The position numbers were made by a program, and so were the translations under genes. DNA of 64,000 nucleotides from Vagococcus entomophilus (GTDB taxonomy: Bacteria; Bacillota; Bacilli; Lactobacillales; Vagococcaceae). The stretch lies in NCBI RefSeq assembly GCF_003987595.1, contig NZ_NGJZ01000001.1, forward strand, positions 124,001 through 188,000, given 5' to 3'. Positions 25,849-35,829 of this stretch are shown here, one piece after another (within the stretch, counting starts at the first letter, position 1; the number at the start of each line of letters is the position of its first letter). The notes below the pieces were generated by a model, which saw nothing but the letters and a program-made list of their open reading frames with translations, was not told the origin of the DNA and searched no databases.

Positions 25849-28275
25849 TCAGTGTTTTTTATGGTGAGTGAACCAAGTAGTTGTTTCAAAAAAATGGACA
25901 AGGTATGCGACGATTACAGAGATGTAATTGAAAATCGAACGTATGCCTAACGCAAGGGGTAAATAAAAGAAAACACTGCGATTCAGTAAAGAGCTTAGTT
26001 CGAAAAAGTTTCCAAAGAGCAAAAAGGTTGAAATGAAGGCTATAAATAAAAGAACAACCATTTGCTTTCTTCTTACAGTCAAAGGATCAGAGACACGGAT
26101 GAGTACATGGAATCCTGTAAAGCCAGTTAGTAGCACACACATTGTGGAAGTTATGTCTGTACCAAGTGCAAAATTTTGATTGGCGAGCTGCAAAATAATA
26201 ATCGAGGTTACGACGGTTAGAGCAGCTGGCACTGAAATCCGCAAGATATTGTGCAAAAAATCCCCTTTTACCCTGTGATAATTAGGCGCCAGTGCCAAAA
26301 AGAATGAAGGAATTCCAATTGTAAAGCTGTTGATAGGAGAAAGCTGGATTGGTTCAAATGGGTAGTGCATGTTAACAAAAATAAATAGAATCGATAGCAA
26401 AATGGTATAAATCGTTTTGACTAAGTACATAGATGCAACTCGCTCAATATTGTTGATTACGCGTCTTCCTTCTTTTAAAACATGAATCATCGCACTAAAA
26501 TCAGAATCAAGTAGCACAACATCTGCTACTGCGCGGCTTGCATCACTGCCACTTGCCATTGCCACACTGACATCCGCTTCTTTTAGAGCAAGAACATCAT
26601 TGACACCATCTCCAGTCATACAAGTCGTATGATTATTTTCTTTTAGCGCACGAATCAAACTTCTTTTTTGAGCAGGGGTTACACGTCCAAAAACAGTTTT
26701 TTCTTCGACTAATTGTTTGAGGTCTGCATCTTCTGGAATCGTAGAAAGATCGACATAATTCTTTGCTCCTAGTATCCCAGCATTTTGTGCAATAGTTGAA
26801 ACGGTTAGTGGATTGTCACCAGAAATGACTTTTAGCGTGACGTCTTCCTTTGCAAAATAGCTAAAAGTATCAACTGCATTTTCACGGATAGAATCTTCAA
26901 TGATTAACAAAGCATAAGGATCCAATTGTTTGGGTAGCTCTGGACCATTCAGTGTCTCTGTAGTGTGAGCCAGGAGCATCACACGATAACCTTTTTGGCT
27001 GTGTAGAACAATCTGCTGTTGCAACAATGGTTCAATAGTAGAAAGAACAAACTCAGGAGCACCTAGAATGAACGTGCCGTGATCCGTAAAAGTTGCACCG
27101 CTCCACTTACGAAAAGAAGAAAAGGGCACCATCTCTTCGGAGGTCCATTTTTTTTGTTCGAGTGGATAAGCGCAGCGAATCGCTTGAGCAGTGGCATTGG
27201 TATCGGGTAATGTGTGCATCATTTCGGCGAGTATTTGAGTAAAGTCAAGTTGCTCTTTTATAGGTAAAATTTCCTTCAAAGTGAGTGAGCCATCTGTGAT
27301 AGTCCCAGTTTTGTCCAAGCATATGGTGTCGACTCTGGCTAGGGTTTCAATACAAGGCATGGATTGTATGAGCGTTCTTTTTTTGGCTAGATTGGCAGCA
27401 CCAACAGCAAAAGCAACACTTGTCAAAAGAATCAAGCCTTCCGGAATCATACTAATCATAGAAGCAGTCATGCTTAAAAGTGCGCTATTAAAAGAGTGAG
27501 TCGTCTGATACTGTGAATAAAAGAGCAAGAGACCAATTGGGACAATTGCAATCGTTAAAAATTTTATTAGTGTATTTAAAATGCGCATCAATTCAGAAGG
27601 TGCTTTTTTCTCTGACTTTGCTTCTTTTGTCAGTGTATTAACATAGTTATCTTCTCCGACTGCAGTGACCTTTATATAGCCAGAACCAGCGGTAACAAAG
27701 CTGCCACTCATGACCTGATTTTCCACTTTTTTTTCGACAGAATCTGCTTCTCCCGTAAGTAAAGATTCGTCAAGTTCCAAACCTTCTGAGGAAAGTACGA
27801 TGCTATCAGCTAAAATTTGGTCACCTGTTTCGACAAATAAAACATCGTCCAAAACAATCTCTTCTTGAGAAATGGAGACAAAAGCTTGATTACGCAAAGC
27901 TACTACATGGGTTTGTGCTAAAATAGAGAGTTTGTCTACTGTTTGTTTCGCCCGTATTTCTTGATAAATGCCAATACAAGTATTGACCACAGCAACAAAA
28001 AAGAAGAAAGAATTTTTTAGATGTCCTGTAAAAATAAGAAGTAACGCTAAAAGTAAATTGATTAGGTTAAATAAATTAAAAGAATTATCTTTAATAATTT
28101 GTAAAACGGAGCGGCCCAAATTCTTTTCTTGACGATTCACTTTATGTTCTTGAATTCGTAAGGTTACTTCTTTTTCAGTTAAACCAATAATTGTTTCTGG
28201 TGGTTTTTGATTGGTTAAAATTCTTTCTTTTAATTTAGGTTCAGGTGGTTGTTTTTTTGATTTTAGTAGAGACAC
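25849..28275 (-). CDS. P-type cation-transporting ATPase, CtpE-like
   Basis: About 808 residues. TGEADSVEK is the actuator-domain loop (TGEA instead of TGES), CLDKTGTITDG carries the phosphorylated Asp, and TGDGVNDVLALKEADVSVAM closes the phosphorylation domain. There are about ten membrane segments: pairs near the N terminus and mid-protein and a six-helix C-terminal block. No N-terminal metal-binding CxxC, so it is not a copper or zinc pump; the pattern resembles CtpE-type Ca2+ transporters. I choose GTG 28275 (after GGAAGGTGG) over an upstream ATG at 28311 that lacks a binding site. Ion unknown. Confidence 0.8.
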   Translation of the reverse strand: MSLLKSKKQPPEPKLKERILTNQKPPETIIGLTEKEVTLRIQEHKVNRQEKNLGRSVLQIIKDNSFNLFNLINLLLALLLIFTGHLKNSFFFFVAVVNTCIGIYQEIRAKQTVDKLSILAQTHVVALRNQAFVSISQEEIVLDDVLFVETGDQILADSIVLSSEGLELDESLLTGEADSVEKKVENQVMSGSFVTAGSGYIKVTAVGEDNYVNTLTKEAKSEKKAPSELMRILNTLIKFLTIAIVPIGLLLFYSQYQTTHSFNSALLSMTASMISMIPEGLILLTSVAFAVGAANLAKKRTLIQSMPCIETLARVDTICLDKTGTITDGSLTLKEILPIKEQLDFTQILAEMMHTLPDTNATAQAIRCAYPLEQKKWTSEEMVPFSSFRKWSGATFTDHGTFILGAPEFVLSTIEPLLQQQIVLHSQKGYRVMLLAHTTETLNGPELPKQLDPYALLIIEDSIRENAVDTFSYFAKEDVTLKVISGDNPLTVSTIAQNAGILGAKNYVDLSTIPEDADLKQLVEEKTVFGRVTPAQKRSLIRALKENNHTTCMTGDGVNDVLALKEADVSVAMASGSDASRAVADVVLLDSDFSAMIHVLKEGRRVINNIERVASMYLVKTIYTILLSILFIFVNMHYPFEPIQLSPINSFTIGIPSFFLALAPNYHRVKGDFLHNILRISVPAALTVVTSIIILQLANQNFALGTDITSTMCVLLTGFTGFHVLIRVSDPLTVRRKQMVVLLFIAFISTFLLFGNFFELSSLLNRSVFFYLPLALGIRSIFNYISVIVAYLVHFFETTTWFTHHKKH

Positions 28276-28435
28276 TGCTCCACCTTCCTTCCAAGTAATA
28301 AATCTTTTCATAAAGACATCATACGCAGTTGGGTATTTTTTGTCAAAAACAATCCAATATATGAAAAATAATTTAAAGAATTCCTAAAAAATAGTTTAAT
28401 AGGGGATAGAGCTTTGTGAAAAGAGAGAGAAATCC

Positions 28436-28464
28436 TTGCCGTCTGATTTGTAGTCGGGTACAAT
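28436..28464 (+). promoter_or_regulatory. Promoter of the NUDIX hydrolase gene
   Basis: TTGCCG (28436-28441) and TACAAT (28459-28464) with a 17-bp spacer, 32 bases before the chosen ATG. Confidence 0.7.
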
Positions 28465-28496
28465 AATAAAAAACGAGAGATGGTAGGGTGACAAAT

Positions 28497-28940
28497 ATGG
28501 AAATCCCAACTTTTGGAACAAAAGATCCGACAAAAGAATATCATTTACGCTTGGCAGCGTACATCATTATCGCCAATCAAGATCAATCGAAATTATTGTT
28601 AGTCCAAGCCCCAAACGGTGCTTATTTTTTACCTGGTGGCGAAATTGAAGCAAATGAAAGCAAAGAGGAAGCGATACATCGAGAGGTAATGGAAGAATTG
28701 GGCGCCACTGTTGAAATAGGGGGATTTTTAGGAAGGGCAGATGAATATTTTTATTCCAATCATAGACAAAAAGCTTTTCACAATCCTGGTTTTTTTTATC
28801 AAGCGCACACATGGGAAAAAAAATGTGCCCCACTGGAAACGGTCAATCGTTTGGAATGGTTTCCTCTTGAGATAGGAAAAAATAAACTCAAGCGAGGAAG
28901 TCATAGGTGGGCCGTTGAAAAATGGGAAAAAATACTATAG
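28497..28940 (+). CDS. NUDIX hydrolase
   Basis: 147 residues with an intact NUDIX box, GGEIEANESKEEAIH followed by REVMEELGA, matching GX5EX7REUXEEXGU, so it should hydrolyse a nucleoside diphosphate-linked substrate with Mg2+. ATG 28497 is taken because AGGG lies eight bases upstream; the GTG at 28488 overlaps it. Reads divergently from the P-type ATPase. Substrate cannot be named; MutT- and Ap4A-type functions are both possible. Confidence 0.85.
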   Translation: MEIPTFGTKDPTKEYHLRLAAYIIIANQDQSKLLLVQAPNGAYFLPGGEIEANESKEEAIHREVMEELGATVEIGGFLGRADEYFYSNHRQKAFHNPGFFYQAHTWEKKCAPLETVNRLEWFPLEIGKNKLKRGSHRWAVEKWEKIL

Positions 28941-29022
28941 TGAGAAGGCATGAAAAAAGTAAAGGATCTGAAAAGTTTATTATGAAAATAAAAAAATGTA
29001 TGAAAAGTAAGGAAAATGTTTT

Positions 29023-29592
29023 ATGAATGGATTATTCTATAGCGCATTACTAGTATGGGGTGTCGCCTTTATCTCATCGAAAGCCTTCAAGTTTGAAAAA
29101 CCTAATCGTTTTACTCTTGTGGTGGTTCCCACTTATTCGCTCATTATGTTTTTAACAACCATGTCTTGGACGGTGAAAAATCTGCTATTATTAGTGTTTC
29201 TTGCCCCTCTAGCAGTTTTGATTGGATGGTATCAAACGAGACAAGTTGAAATTAAAGACTCGAATGTGGAAGACAAGTACGGAAGACCTAAAGTGCTAGT
29301 AAAAAATAATTTAGCTTATATCATTGGATGGATTGCGGTTTTTATCCTTGGAATTTGCTTCCATTTCATTGTTGAGGGCGGTTTATCTTTTGAGGCAATC
29401 AAAGAAGAATTGTTTGTCGAAATCAAGAAAGATTTGTTTGGTTTTACGATATTTAGTGTAGAAGGTTCTTGGTATGTTTGGGCTTTATCAGGTATTTCAA
29501 GTTTTACTTATACACGCTTACTGAGGAGAAAAGATAAAAAATTTCATGCGGCATTGATCAGAAAAAAAAATAAAAAGCTTAAGACAAGTTGA
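29023..29592 (+). CDS. Hypothetical membrane protein
   Basis: 189 residues with four to five hydrophobic segments and a Lys-rich C-terminal tail (RKKNKKLKTS). AAGGAAAATG precedes the ATG. I recognise no family motif. It follows the NUDIX gene in the same direction and ends at a terminator shared with the convergent HAD gene. Confidence 0.65.
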   Translation: MNGLFYSALLVWGVAFISSKAFKFEKPNRFTLVVVPTYSLIMFLTTMSWTVKNLLLLVFLAPLAVLIGWYQTRQVEIKDSNVEDKYGRPKVLVKNNLAYIIGWIAVFILGICFHFIVEGGLSFEAIKEELFVEIKKDLFGFTIFSVEGSWYVWALSGISSFTYTRLLRRKDKKFHAALIRKKNKKLKTS

Positions 29593-29622
29593 TCGTACCT
29601 AACTTGTCCTAAGTTTTTTTTA
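29578..29622. terminator. Bidirectional terminator
   Basis: CTTAAGACAAGTT (29578-29590) pairs with AACTTGTCCTAAG (29601-29613) with one mismatch, followed by eight T residues; A-rich sequence on the other side serves the convergent gene. It overlaps the end of the membrane-protein gene. Confidence 0.82.
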
Positions 29623-30426
29623 TGCCCAAGTGTTGATTGCGTAAGCTACACCATCGTCATCATTGGATTTTGTGAGATGAAGAGCGGTTTTTTTAACGTT
29701 CTCAGTGCCATTTTCCATTGCAACACTGATTCCTGCGTATTCGAGCATGGAAAGATCATTTTCATTATCGCCGATGGCCATGGTTTCTTCTTGTTTGATC
29801 CCTAGATAGTTTGCTAGATCACGTAAGGCGTTGCCTTTACTGGCCTCTTTATTTAAAATTTCCAAATAATAAGGTGAGCTTTTCACCAAGTTAAATCTTG
29901 TAGCGAATTCTTTAGGGATACTTTTGATCGCCGTATCTAAAATATCAGGCTCATCAATCATCATCATCTTGCTAATGGTCATTTCTTTATCCATTTCGTC
30001 CACTGCGCGGTATTTTAAAGGAATTCCGGTTAAGTATCCTTCGACAATCGTATATTTACTGATATCACGATTGCTTGTATACATGGCTTTTCGGTCTTGT
30101 GTATGCAAATGAACATTTAATTTTCTACTCAAGTATTCGACATCCATAAAATCTTGGTATGTCAAAGTATGCTGTACAACAGTGTTGCCAGTGGCATTAT
30201 TTTGGACTAAAGATCCATTGTAAGTGATGGCAAAATCATCTGTTGAGTCTAGTCCGAGTTCTTTTACGAGTGGCAAAATCCCAATTAAAGGACGTCCCGT
30301 ACAAAGCACAATTTTGCAACCTTCATTTCGTTTTGTTTGTAGGGCTTCTTTTACAGCAGGTGTTACTTGATGATTAGAGTTAAGCAGTGTACCGTCGATA
30401 TCAATCGCAATTAATTTGACTGTCAT
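29620..30426 (-). CDS. Cof-type HAD phosphatase
   Basis: 268-residue HAD-superfamily hydrolase, subfamily IIB (YidA/Cof-like), dephosphorylating sugar phosphates or other small metabolites. Motif I is AIDIDGTLLNS, motif II CTGRP, and the motif III/IV region KGNALRDLANYLG with AIGDNENDLSML near the end. AAAGGGG precedes the ATG. It sits just downstream of the HD-domain gene (15 bases), so the three minus-strand genes lipL, HD, HAD may form an operon. Confidence 0.9.
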   Translation of the reverse strand: MTVKLIAIDIDGTLLNSNHQVTPAVKEALQTKRNEGCKIVLCTGRPLIGILPLVKELGLDSTDDFAITYNGSLVQNNATGNTVVQHTLTYQDFMDVEYLSRKLNVHLHTQDRKAMYTSNRDISKYTIVEGYLTGIPLKYRAVDEMDKEMTISKMMMIDEPDILDTAIKSIPKEFATRFNLVKSSPYYLEILNKEASKGNALRDLANYLGIKQEETMAIGDNENDLSMLEYAGISVAMENGTENVKKTALHLTKSNDDDGVAYAINTWA

Positions 30427-30441
30427 GTTATTACCCCTTTG

Positions 30442-31815
30442 TTATTTTTTATTTGGAGAAGTCACAGCATTATTATGAATATATTGCTGGAATTCTGCAT
30501 AAGCAGGATCAAATAGTGAAGTGTTCCCCTTTGTGATAGGACTCAACATTTCTTTTGGGAAATAAAAACGCTCATCTCCATGCGTTTGTCCTGCAAGCGC
30601 CGCAACAAGGGCACTGATTTTGGACAATTCTGTGAGCTTTCCATCTTTTTCAACTAGCTCTATCTGAGTTCTATGGCTATTTTGATTTGGTCGATAAAAA
30701 TCATAAGGCAAATCATAACTAGAATTAAAGCCAGTATAATAACTTGGATCATAGCCAACTTTTTCGATTAAGCTTTTCATGTTTTCAATGGATGCTTGAT
30801 CTTTTTCTTTGGAAAGCGTCACAGATTTTAGTGGCTTTCTGTTTAGAAATCTTTTGGCCAGGTCACTTAGTATTGGATCAGCAAGTTCTGTCCAGGACAT
30901 AAAATAAGTATTAAGTGTACCATCATCTAGCTTTAAATAGTCTTCTAATGTGTAAGTGTCGTTAAAAAACGGGATCAATAGTGGAGAATGGTGTTCAAAA
31001 GTTTTTGGGTCTTTTTGATAACATTTTTTCCCACGTTTTAGTAAGTGCGACAAAATCATTTCCATTCCTCTTGAAACAGGATGAAAGTAGACTTGCATAT
31101 ACATTTGGTAGCGACTCACAATATAGTCCTCGACTGCATGCATGCCATTAATTTGATAAGTTAGTCCTTTGGCATAAGGTCGAATGACACGCAAAATTCT
31201 AGTCAAATCAAACGTTCCATATTCTGTTCCGGTATAATACGCATCTCGTAGTAAATAGTCCATGCGATCTGCATCAATTTGACTAGAAATCATCTGAACT
31301 ACTTGCTGATTGGGATAGGTTTTCGTTATGACACTAGCAACTTTGTCAGGAAATCCTGCTTCTACTTGATTTAATATTTGGTAGATTTCGGTCTCAGGAG
31401 AAGTGATAATATTTACAGTGATTTCTTCGTGATTGGTATGAAAAATATGTTCAAATGTGTGAGAGTATGCTCCATGGCCTAAATCGTGTAGCAGTGCAGC
31501 ACACAATGTTACAAGCCGTTCTTGATCATCCCAGCCATTTTCTTTGTCCCAACTTTTAGAAAAATTGCGGACAAAGATATCACAAATTCGGCGAGCAATT
31601 TCGTAAACGCCAAGTGAGTGAGAAAAACGACTATGTTCGCCCCCATGAAAAGTGAACGAAGTTGTCCCGAGTTGCTTGATTCGACGCAGACGTTGAAATT
31701 CTTTTGAATTGATGAGATCCAGAATCACTTGATGCTGCACGTGAATATAATTATGGACCGGATCGCGAAAGACTTTCTCAATCGGCAAATGTTGATACTT
31801 ATAGGGAACTGTCAT
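30442..31815 (-). CDS. HD-domain phosphohydrolase, YwfO-like
   Basis: 457 residues with a dGTPase-like HD domain: FRDPVHNYI, then HSLGVYEIARR and the metal-binding LHDLGHGAYSH. A Bacillus relative, YwfO, has been linked to nucleotide hydrolysis; activity here is inferred. ATG 31815 is chosen because GGAGG lies nine bases before it. Its start overlaps the end of the lipL gene by 17 bases, so the two are translationally coupled. Confidence 0.88.
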   Translation of the reverse strand: MTVPYKYQHLPIEKVFRDPVHNYIHVQHQVILDLINSKEFQRLRRIKQLGTTSFTFHGGEHSRFSHSLGVYEIARRICDIFVRNFSKSWDKENGWDDQERLVTLCAALLHDLGHGAYSHTFEHIFHTNHEEITVNIITSPETEIYQILNQVEAGFPDKVASVITKTYPNQQVVQMISSQIDADRMDYLLRDAYYTGTEYGTFDLTRILRVIRPYAKGLTYQINGMHAVEDYIVSRYQMYMQVYFHPVSRGMEMILSHLLKRGKKCYQKDPKTFEHHSPLLIPFFNDTYTLEDYLKLDDGTLNTYFMSWTELADPILSDLAKRFLNRKPLKSVTLSKEKDQASIENMKSLIEKVGYDPSYYTGFNSSYDLPYDFYRPNQNSHRTQIELVEKDGKLTELSKISALVAALAGQTHGDERFYFPKEMLSPITKGNTSLFDPAYAEFQQYIHNNAVTSPNKK

Positions 31816-32671
31816 CGGCAAGTGCCTCCTTTATTTTGGCGATACACTCATTTCTTTGTGCCATTTTTTGTCGTTGCTTGGAAAATTGCTGTTGCCAATC
31901 TGTTGTCTTTTGAATTTGGACCAAAGTTTGTGGGTCAACAGATAGCTGGAATTGCCTAGTCAAACTCGCGAGTAATTTTGTTTTTACTTGCGTCACAGTC
32001 AAATTTTCCTCAAGTAAATCCGCTAGTGTTGCCAAAGAGTTAGGGTTTACACGAGGGTAGTTTGAATCGGCACCACTAATCGTATAGAAATTACGAATCG
32101 CTTGACCCCGTTTGCCTTGATCACCATTAACACTTAAATAAATCATCACAGCAAGGCCCCCTTTGACGCGGCGCTGGGAGATTCCTGCAAATTTTTTGCC
32201 ATGAATACTTAGATCAAAGGTGCCAGGACAATAGGAATCTTTAATTTCAAATGCTTCAATTTTTTTAGTTTCTGTTTCAAATGTTTGACGAATCCAATTG
32301 GCCATCAAGAGATAGGCATCATCTATGGAGAGCGCTTTTTCTTTTGTGATGGGGAGAATCAACGAAAGATTTAGCACACCAGAATCTGCTACTACAGCTA
32401 AACCACCAGAGTTTCTAAGCACAATTTGATAGTCACCTGCAATTAGTTGAGCAACGCCTTTGTCTAGTTGATTTAACCGAGTATCTTTCATGCCTAAAAT
32501 AATCGTATTTGGCAATGACCAAAAATGGAGAATGAGTTGCTGTTTGTTTCCAGCGTATTCAGTTAAGAGATCTGTAAAAATAAAAGGGAATTGCTGATTT
32601 GAAGGGGCGTCTTCTTTTTCTTCAAAAAGCAAAACTTCTTTTCCTTTATATTGGAGCAAGTAAGAGAACAT
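31799..32671 (-). CDS. lipL: Octanoyl/lipoyl transferase, LipL-like
   Basis: 290-residue biotin/lipoate protein ligase-fold enzyme (LipL type, octanoyl-GcvH:protein amidotransferase). The block RNSGGLAVVADSGVLNLSLI is the cofactor-binding segment, and DSYCPGTFDLS carries the cysteine that forms the acyl-enzyme intermediate in LipL; no ATP-binding insertion typical of LplA is present. AAGGAG precedes the ATG. It is divergent from a 2-oxoacid dehydrogenase E1 pair, whose E2 partner would need the lipoyl group this enzyme transfers. Confidence 0.82.
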   Translation of the reverse strand: MFSYLLQYKGKEVLLFEEKEDAPSNQQFPFIFTDLLTEYAGNKQQLILHFWSLPNTIILGMKDTRLNQLDKGVAQLIAGDYQIVLRNSGGLAVVADSGVLNLSLILPITKEKALSIDDAYLLMANWIRQTFETETKKIEAFEIKDSYCPGTFDLSIHGKKFAGISQRRVKGGLAVMIYLSVNGDQGKRGQAIRNFYTISGADSNYPRVNPNSLATLADLLEENLTVTQVKTKLLASLTRQFQLSVDPQTLVQIQKTTDWQQQFSKQRQKMAQRNECIAKIKEALADDSSL

Positions 32672-32835
32672 AAGAATCTCCTTTATCTGTCTAAAAAGTT
32701 TGTTTGTACAGTGTTTTGTATCATAAAAGTGCTTTCCTTTCTTATTATATACGATTTTTTTCTTTCTGTGGTAGTTTAACGGTTGAAAAACAAAACTTTT
32801 TTCGCTTGCTTCTTTTGGTAAAAAAATTTAAACTA

Positions 32836-32868
32836 TTTACATATGATTGGTTCTGGAACAAATGTAAA
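32836..32868 (+). promoter_or_regulatory. Inverted repeat at the E1 operon start
   Basis: TTTACAT (32836-32842) and ATGTAAA (32862-32868) are exactly complementary, 19 bases apart, just ahead of the first E1 gene; TATGAT inside it may be a -10 box. It may be a binding site for the SorC-type regulator encoded third in the operon. This is inferred from layout. Confidence 0.4.
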
Positions 32869-32879
32869 GGCGGCTTTCT

Positions 32880-33866
32880 ATGAAAAATAAAACAATCGAG
32901 AAAATGGAGCAACATCCAAACCATTTTAAAAAATTATTGAGGAAAATGTGGGAAATTCGAATATTTGAAGAAACACTTGAACAACTGTATGCCAAGAACA
33001 AAATTCACGGAACGTTCCATCTGTGCATAGGTCAAGAAGCGGCAGCTGTTGGTAGCATCGCATGTCTGAGTCAAGAGGACTGGATTGCTTCTACCCATCG
33101 CAATCATGGGCATTCTTTGGCAAAAGGGACAAGTATGCGAGCGATGTTTGCTGAAATTTTGGGTAAATCGACCGGGATTAATGGCGGCAAAGGGGGGAGT
33201 ATGCATATATCAGATGCGAAAAACCATCATTTAGGCTCTAACGGTGTAGTTGGAGGCAACTTTCCGATTGCAGCTGGCGCAGCCTTATCGATGAAAATGC
33301 AAAATAAGAAACAAGTGGTTTTTTGTTTTGCTGGTGAGGGTGCAACGAATGAAGGGAGCTTCCATGAAGCAATGAACCTTGCTTCAATCTGGCAATTGCC
33401 CATTACGTTCTTTATTGAAAATAATCAATATGGAATGAGCTCTGCCTTTAAAAAGATGACACGACTTGATTCCATCGCGCAAAGAGGGAGCAGTTACGGC
33501 GTAGAAAGCTTTTCGATTGATGGCAATGACCTCATGAGTGTGGAGCAGCTATCGAAGCGCTTGGTACAGCGGATGAGACACGGTGAAGGCCCCTTTTTGG
33601 TTGAAGCCAAAACCTACCGTTATAGGGGACACTCTAAGTCTGACTCGTGTTTGTATCGTTCAAAAGAAGAAGAGGGCAGGCAACAAGCGTATGATCCCAT
33701 AAGAAGAGTGGAAGCTAACTTTATCGAAAGTAAAATAATGAATAAAATGGATATATTCGAAGAAAAACAAATAATTAGAGAAAAAATCTGGCAATTAGTG
33801 CAAGAGGTCGAAGGAGATTCTCTTCCATCAGACCAAGAGTTGCTTGCAAACATCTATGCGAAATGA
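32880..33866 (+). CDS. 2-oxoacid/acetoin dehydrogenase E1 alpha
   Basis: Thiamine-diphosphate enzyme subunit, 328 residues, of the AcoA/PdhA family. The ThDP-Mg motif is AGEGATNEGSFHEAMNLAS with downstream NNQYGMSS. The substrate channel block YRYRGHSKSDSCLYRS contains the phosphorylation-loop equivalent, and GKGGSMHI is typical of AcoA-like subunits. The length, shorter than PdhA (about 370), favours the acetoin-type branch. First gene of a three- or four-gene unit. Substrate (acetoin, pyruvate or branched-chain oxoacid) cannot be fixed. Confidence 0.85.
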   Translation: MKNKTIEKMEQHPNHFKKLLRKMWEIRIFEETLEQLYAKNKIHGTFHLCIGQEAAAVGSIACLSQEDWIASTHRNHGHSLAKGTSMRAMFAEILGKSTGINGGKGGSMHISDAKNHHLGSNGVVGGNFPIAAGAALSMKMQNKKQVVFCFAGEGATNEGSFHEAMNLASIWQLPITFFIENNQYGMSSAFKKMTRLDSIAQRGSSYGVESFSIDGNDLMSVEQLSKRLVQRMRHGEGPFLVEAKTYRYRGHSKSDSCLYRSKEEEGRQQAYDPIRRVEANFIESKIMNKMDIFEEKQIIREKIWQLVQEVEGDSLPSDQELLANIYAK

Positions 33867-33875
33867 GGTGGAAAA

Positions 33876-34889
33876 TTGAGACGCTTAACCTATTTAGAAG
33901 CAGTTAACGAGGCACTTGATGAGGCGCTTGGACAAGATAAGCGTGTTTTTTTGATGGGAGAAGATATTGGTATTTATGGAGGAGGATTTGGTGCAACGAA
34001 AGGTTTGGAAGAAAAATACGGGGCAGAAAGAGTTCGCTCTACTCCTATTTCAGAAAGTGCGATTGTAGGGTTAGCGGTTGGCGCAAGTATGACAGGGATG
34101 AAGCCAGTTGTTGAATTGCAATTTTCAGATTTTATCACCATTGCGATGGATCAACTGGTTAACCAAGCCGCCAAAATTCACTATATGTCCAATGGCCAAT
34201 TTCAAGTCCCTCTTGTTGTTCGTACGCCAGGTGGTTCAGGGACAGGTGCGGGTGCGCAACATTCACAAAGCCTAGAAAATTGGTTAGCACATATTCCAGG
34301 ACTAAAAGTTATTCAACCAGCAACTGCTTATGATGCTAAAGGGCTTTTGCATGCTGCTATTTCGGATAATAATCCAGTTGTGATTTATGAACACAAATTA
34401 TGCTATCCTTTGGAGGCTGAAGTGCCAGAAGGACGTTACACAGTACCAATTGGGCAAGCAGATATTAAGCGAAGTGGGGAAGATATAACTGTAGTAGCAA
34501 CGGGTATAATGGTTATCCGAGCCCTTGAAGCGGCAGAAAAATTAGCAAATCAAGGAGTTTCGGTAGAGGTAGTGGATCCTCGAACACTTTTTCCACTAGA
34601 CAAAAAAAGCATTCTGCAATCGGTTAAAAAAACAAAACGTGTATTGCTTGTGACAGAAGCAGTTTTGCGTAGTAGTTTTGCCTCTGAACTTTCGGCGGTC
34701 ATTGCAGAGTCTGACGTATTTTACGAATTAAAGCAGCCAATCGAACGACTTGGTGGCAAAGAAGTACCTATACCTTGCGCCAAAAACTTAGAAAGCCTAG
34801 CAGTCCCTAAAGTCCAAGAGATAGAAGCAAAAATCAGCCATATGCTTTTTAAAAATGATAAGGAGCAAACGATTGAGAAGCCAAGATGA
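33876..34889 (+). CDS. 2-oxoacid/acetoin dehydrogenase E1 beta
   Basis: Partner beta subunit, 337 residues. Conserved features are FLMGEDIG near the N terminus, ThDP-contacting VELQFSDFI, the channel motif [17 protein letters not shown], and the C-terminal dimer segment with [13 protein letters not shown] start four to five bases after GAGGTGG, which itself overlaps the stop of the alpha gene. Its end overlaps the regulator gene by 17 bases. No gene for the E2 acyltransferase or E3 dihydrolipoamide dehydrogenase follows. Confidence 0.87.
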   Translation: MRRLTYLEAVNEALDEALGQDKRVFLMGEDIGIYGGGFGATKGLEEKYGAERVRSTPISESAIVGLAVGASMTGMKPVVELQFSDFITIAMDQLVNQAAKIHYMSNGQFQVPLVVRTPGGSGTGAGAQHSQSLENWLAHIPGLKVIQPATAYDAKGLLHAAISDNNPVVIYEHKLCYPLEAEVPEGRYTVPIGQADIKRSGEDITVVATGIMVIRALEAAEKLANQGVSVEVVDPRTLFPLDKKSILQSVKKTKRVLLVTEAVLRSSFASELSAVIAESDVFYELKQPIERLGGKEVPIPCAKNLESLAVPKVQEIEAKISHMLFKNDKEQTIEKPR

Positions 34890-35829
34890 ACAACGTAAAT
34901 TAGTTAAGATTGCAACGCTTTACTATGAGCACGGATATACACAGGCAAAAATCGCCAAAGAGTTCGGCGTTTCAAGACCTGTCATAGCAAAATTGTTACA
35001 ACAAGCAAAAGAAGAAAAAATTGTCTCCATTCAGCTTAATGATACACAAGCCTATACTGTTGGTCTGGCGTTGAACATCCAAAAAAAATATCAATTAAAA
35101 GAAGTCATCGTCCTACCGAGTTCGATGGGACAAGAAACGATAAAAATTAGACAAACTGTTGCCAAGGCTGGAGCCAACTATATCGCAAGCCACCTTGCAA
35201 CGATTCAAACCATCGGTCTCTCGTGGGGGACTACACTTGCGGATATGGTCGAATGTATTCCTTTTGGTTCTTGGCCCGATTTAAAAATCCAACCACTCGT
35301 TGGAGGAATCTCGAGCGAACATGTTTATTTTGATACAAATCACTTAGTGTTCTGTCTAGCAGAAAAACTTTCCGCCCATTGCCGTTATTTTTATGCACCA
35401 GCACTAGCCGAAAATTTAGCGTTTGCAGAAATGTTAAATGGAACAAAAATAGTACAAACAACACTGAAAGGTGCTAAAAGTGTTGATTTGGCAGTCATTG
35501 GTGTAGGAAATCCACAAGTTGCATCTACTTGGGAAAACCTAGGCTATATCGGGGAAGAAGAGTTTAAGAGTATAGGGGAAATGGAACACGTGGTAGGCGA
35601 TGCTGTGGGTTCCTTATTTGATGCTCAGGGCAAGACCATTCAATGCGATTTAACCAAAAGAATGATTGGGGTTAAAGTAGAAGAGTTAACTGAAATTAAA
35701 GAAGTGATGATTATAGCTGCAGGGCAAGAGAAAGCAAAGAGCATTTTAGCTTTAGTAAAAGCCAATCGGGCAAATACGCTAATTGTAGACCAACAATTAG
35801 CTGAAAAAATTTGGGAAGAAGGACAATAA
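34873..35829 (+). CDS. SorC/DeoR-type sugar-binding transcriptional regulator
   Basis: 318 residues. The N-terminal helix-turn-helix ([20 protein letters not shown]) precedes a SorC-family effector domain related to sugar-phosphate isomerases ([24 protein letters not shown]). TTG 34873 is preferred because AAGGAG lies eight bases before it; the upstream ATG at 34855 has no binding site. It overlaps the E1 beta gene and shares one base (TAATG) with the next gene, so it probably governs this operon. Effector unknown, likely a sugar phosphate or related acid. Confidence 0.83.
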   Translation: MRSQDEQRKLVKIATLYYEHGYTQAKIAKEFGVSRPVIAKLLQQAKEEKIVSIQLNDTQAYTVGLALNIQKKYQLKEVIVLPSSMGQETIKIRQTVAKAGANYIASHLATIQTIGLSWGTTLADMVECIPFGSWPDLKIQPLVGGISSEHVYFDTNHLVFCLAEKLSAHCRYFYAPALAENLAFAEMLNGTKIVQTTLKGAKSVDLAVIGVGNPQVASTWENLGYIGEEEFKSIGEMEHVVGDAVGSLFDAQGKTIQCDLTKRMIGVKVEELTEIKEVMIIAAGQEKAKSILALVKANRANTLIVDQQLAEKIWEEGQ

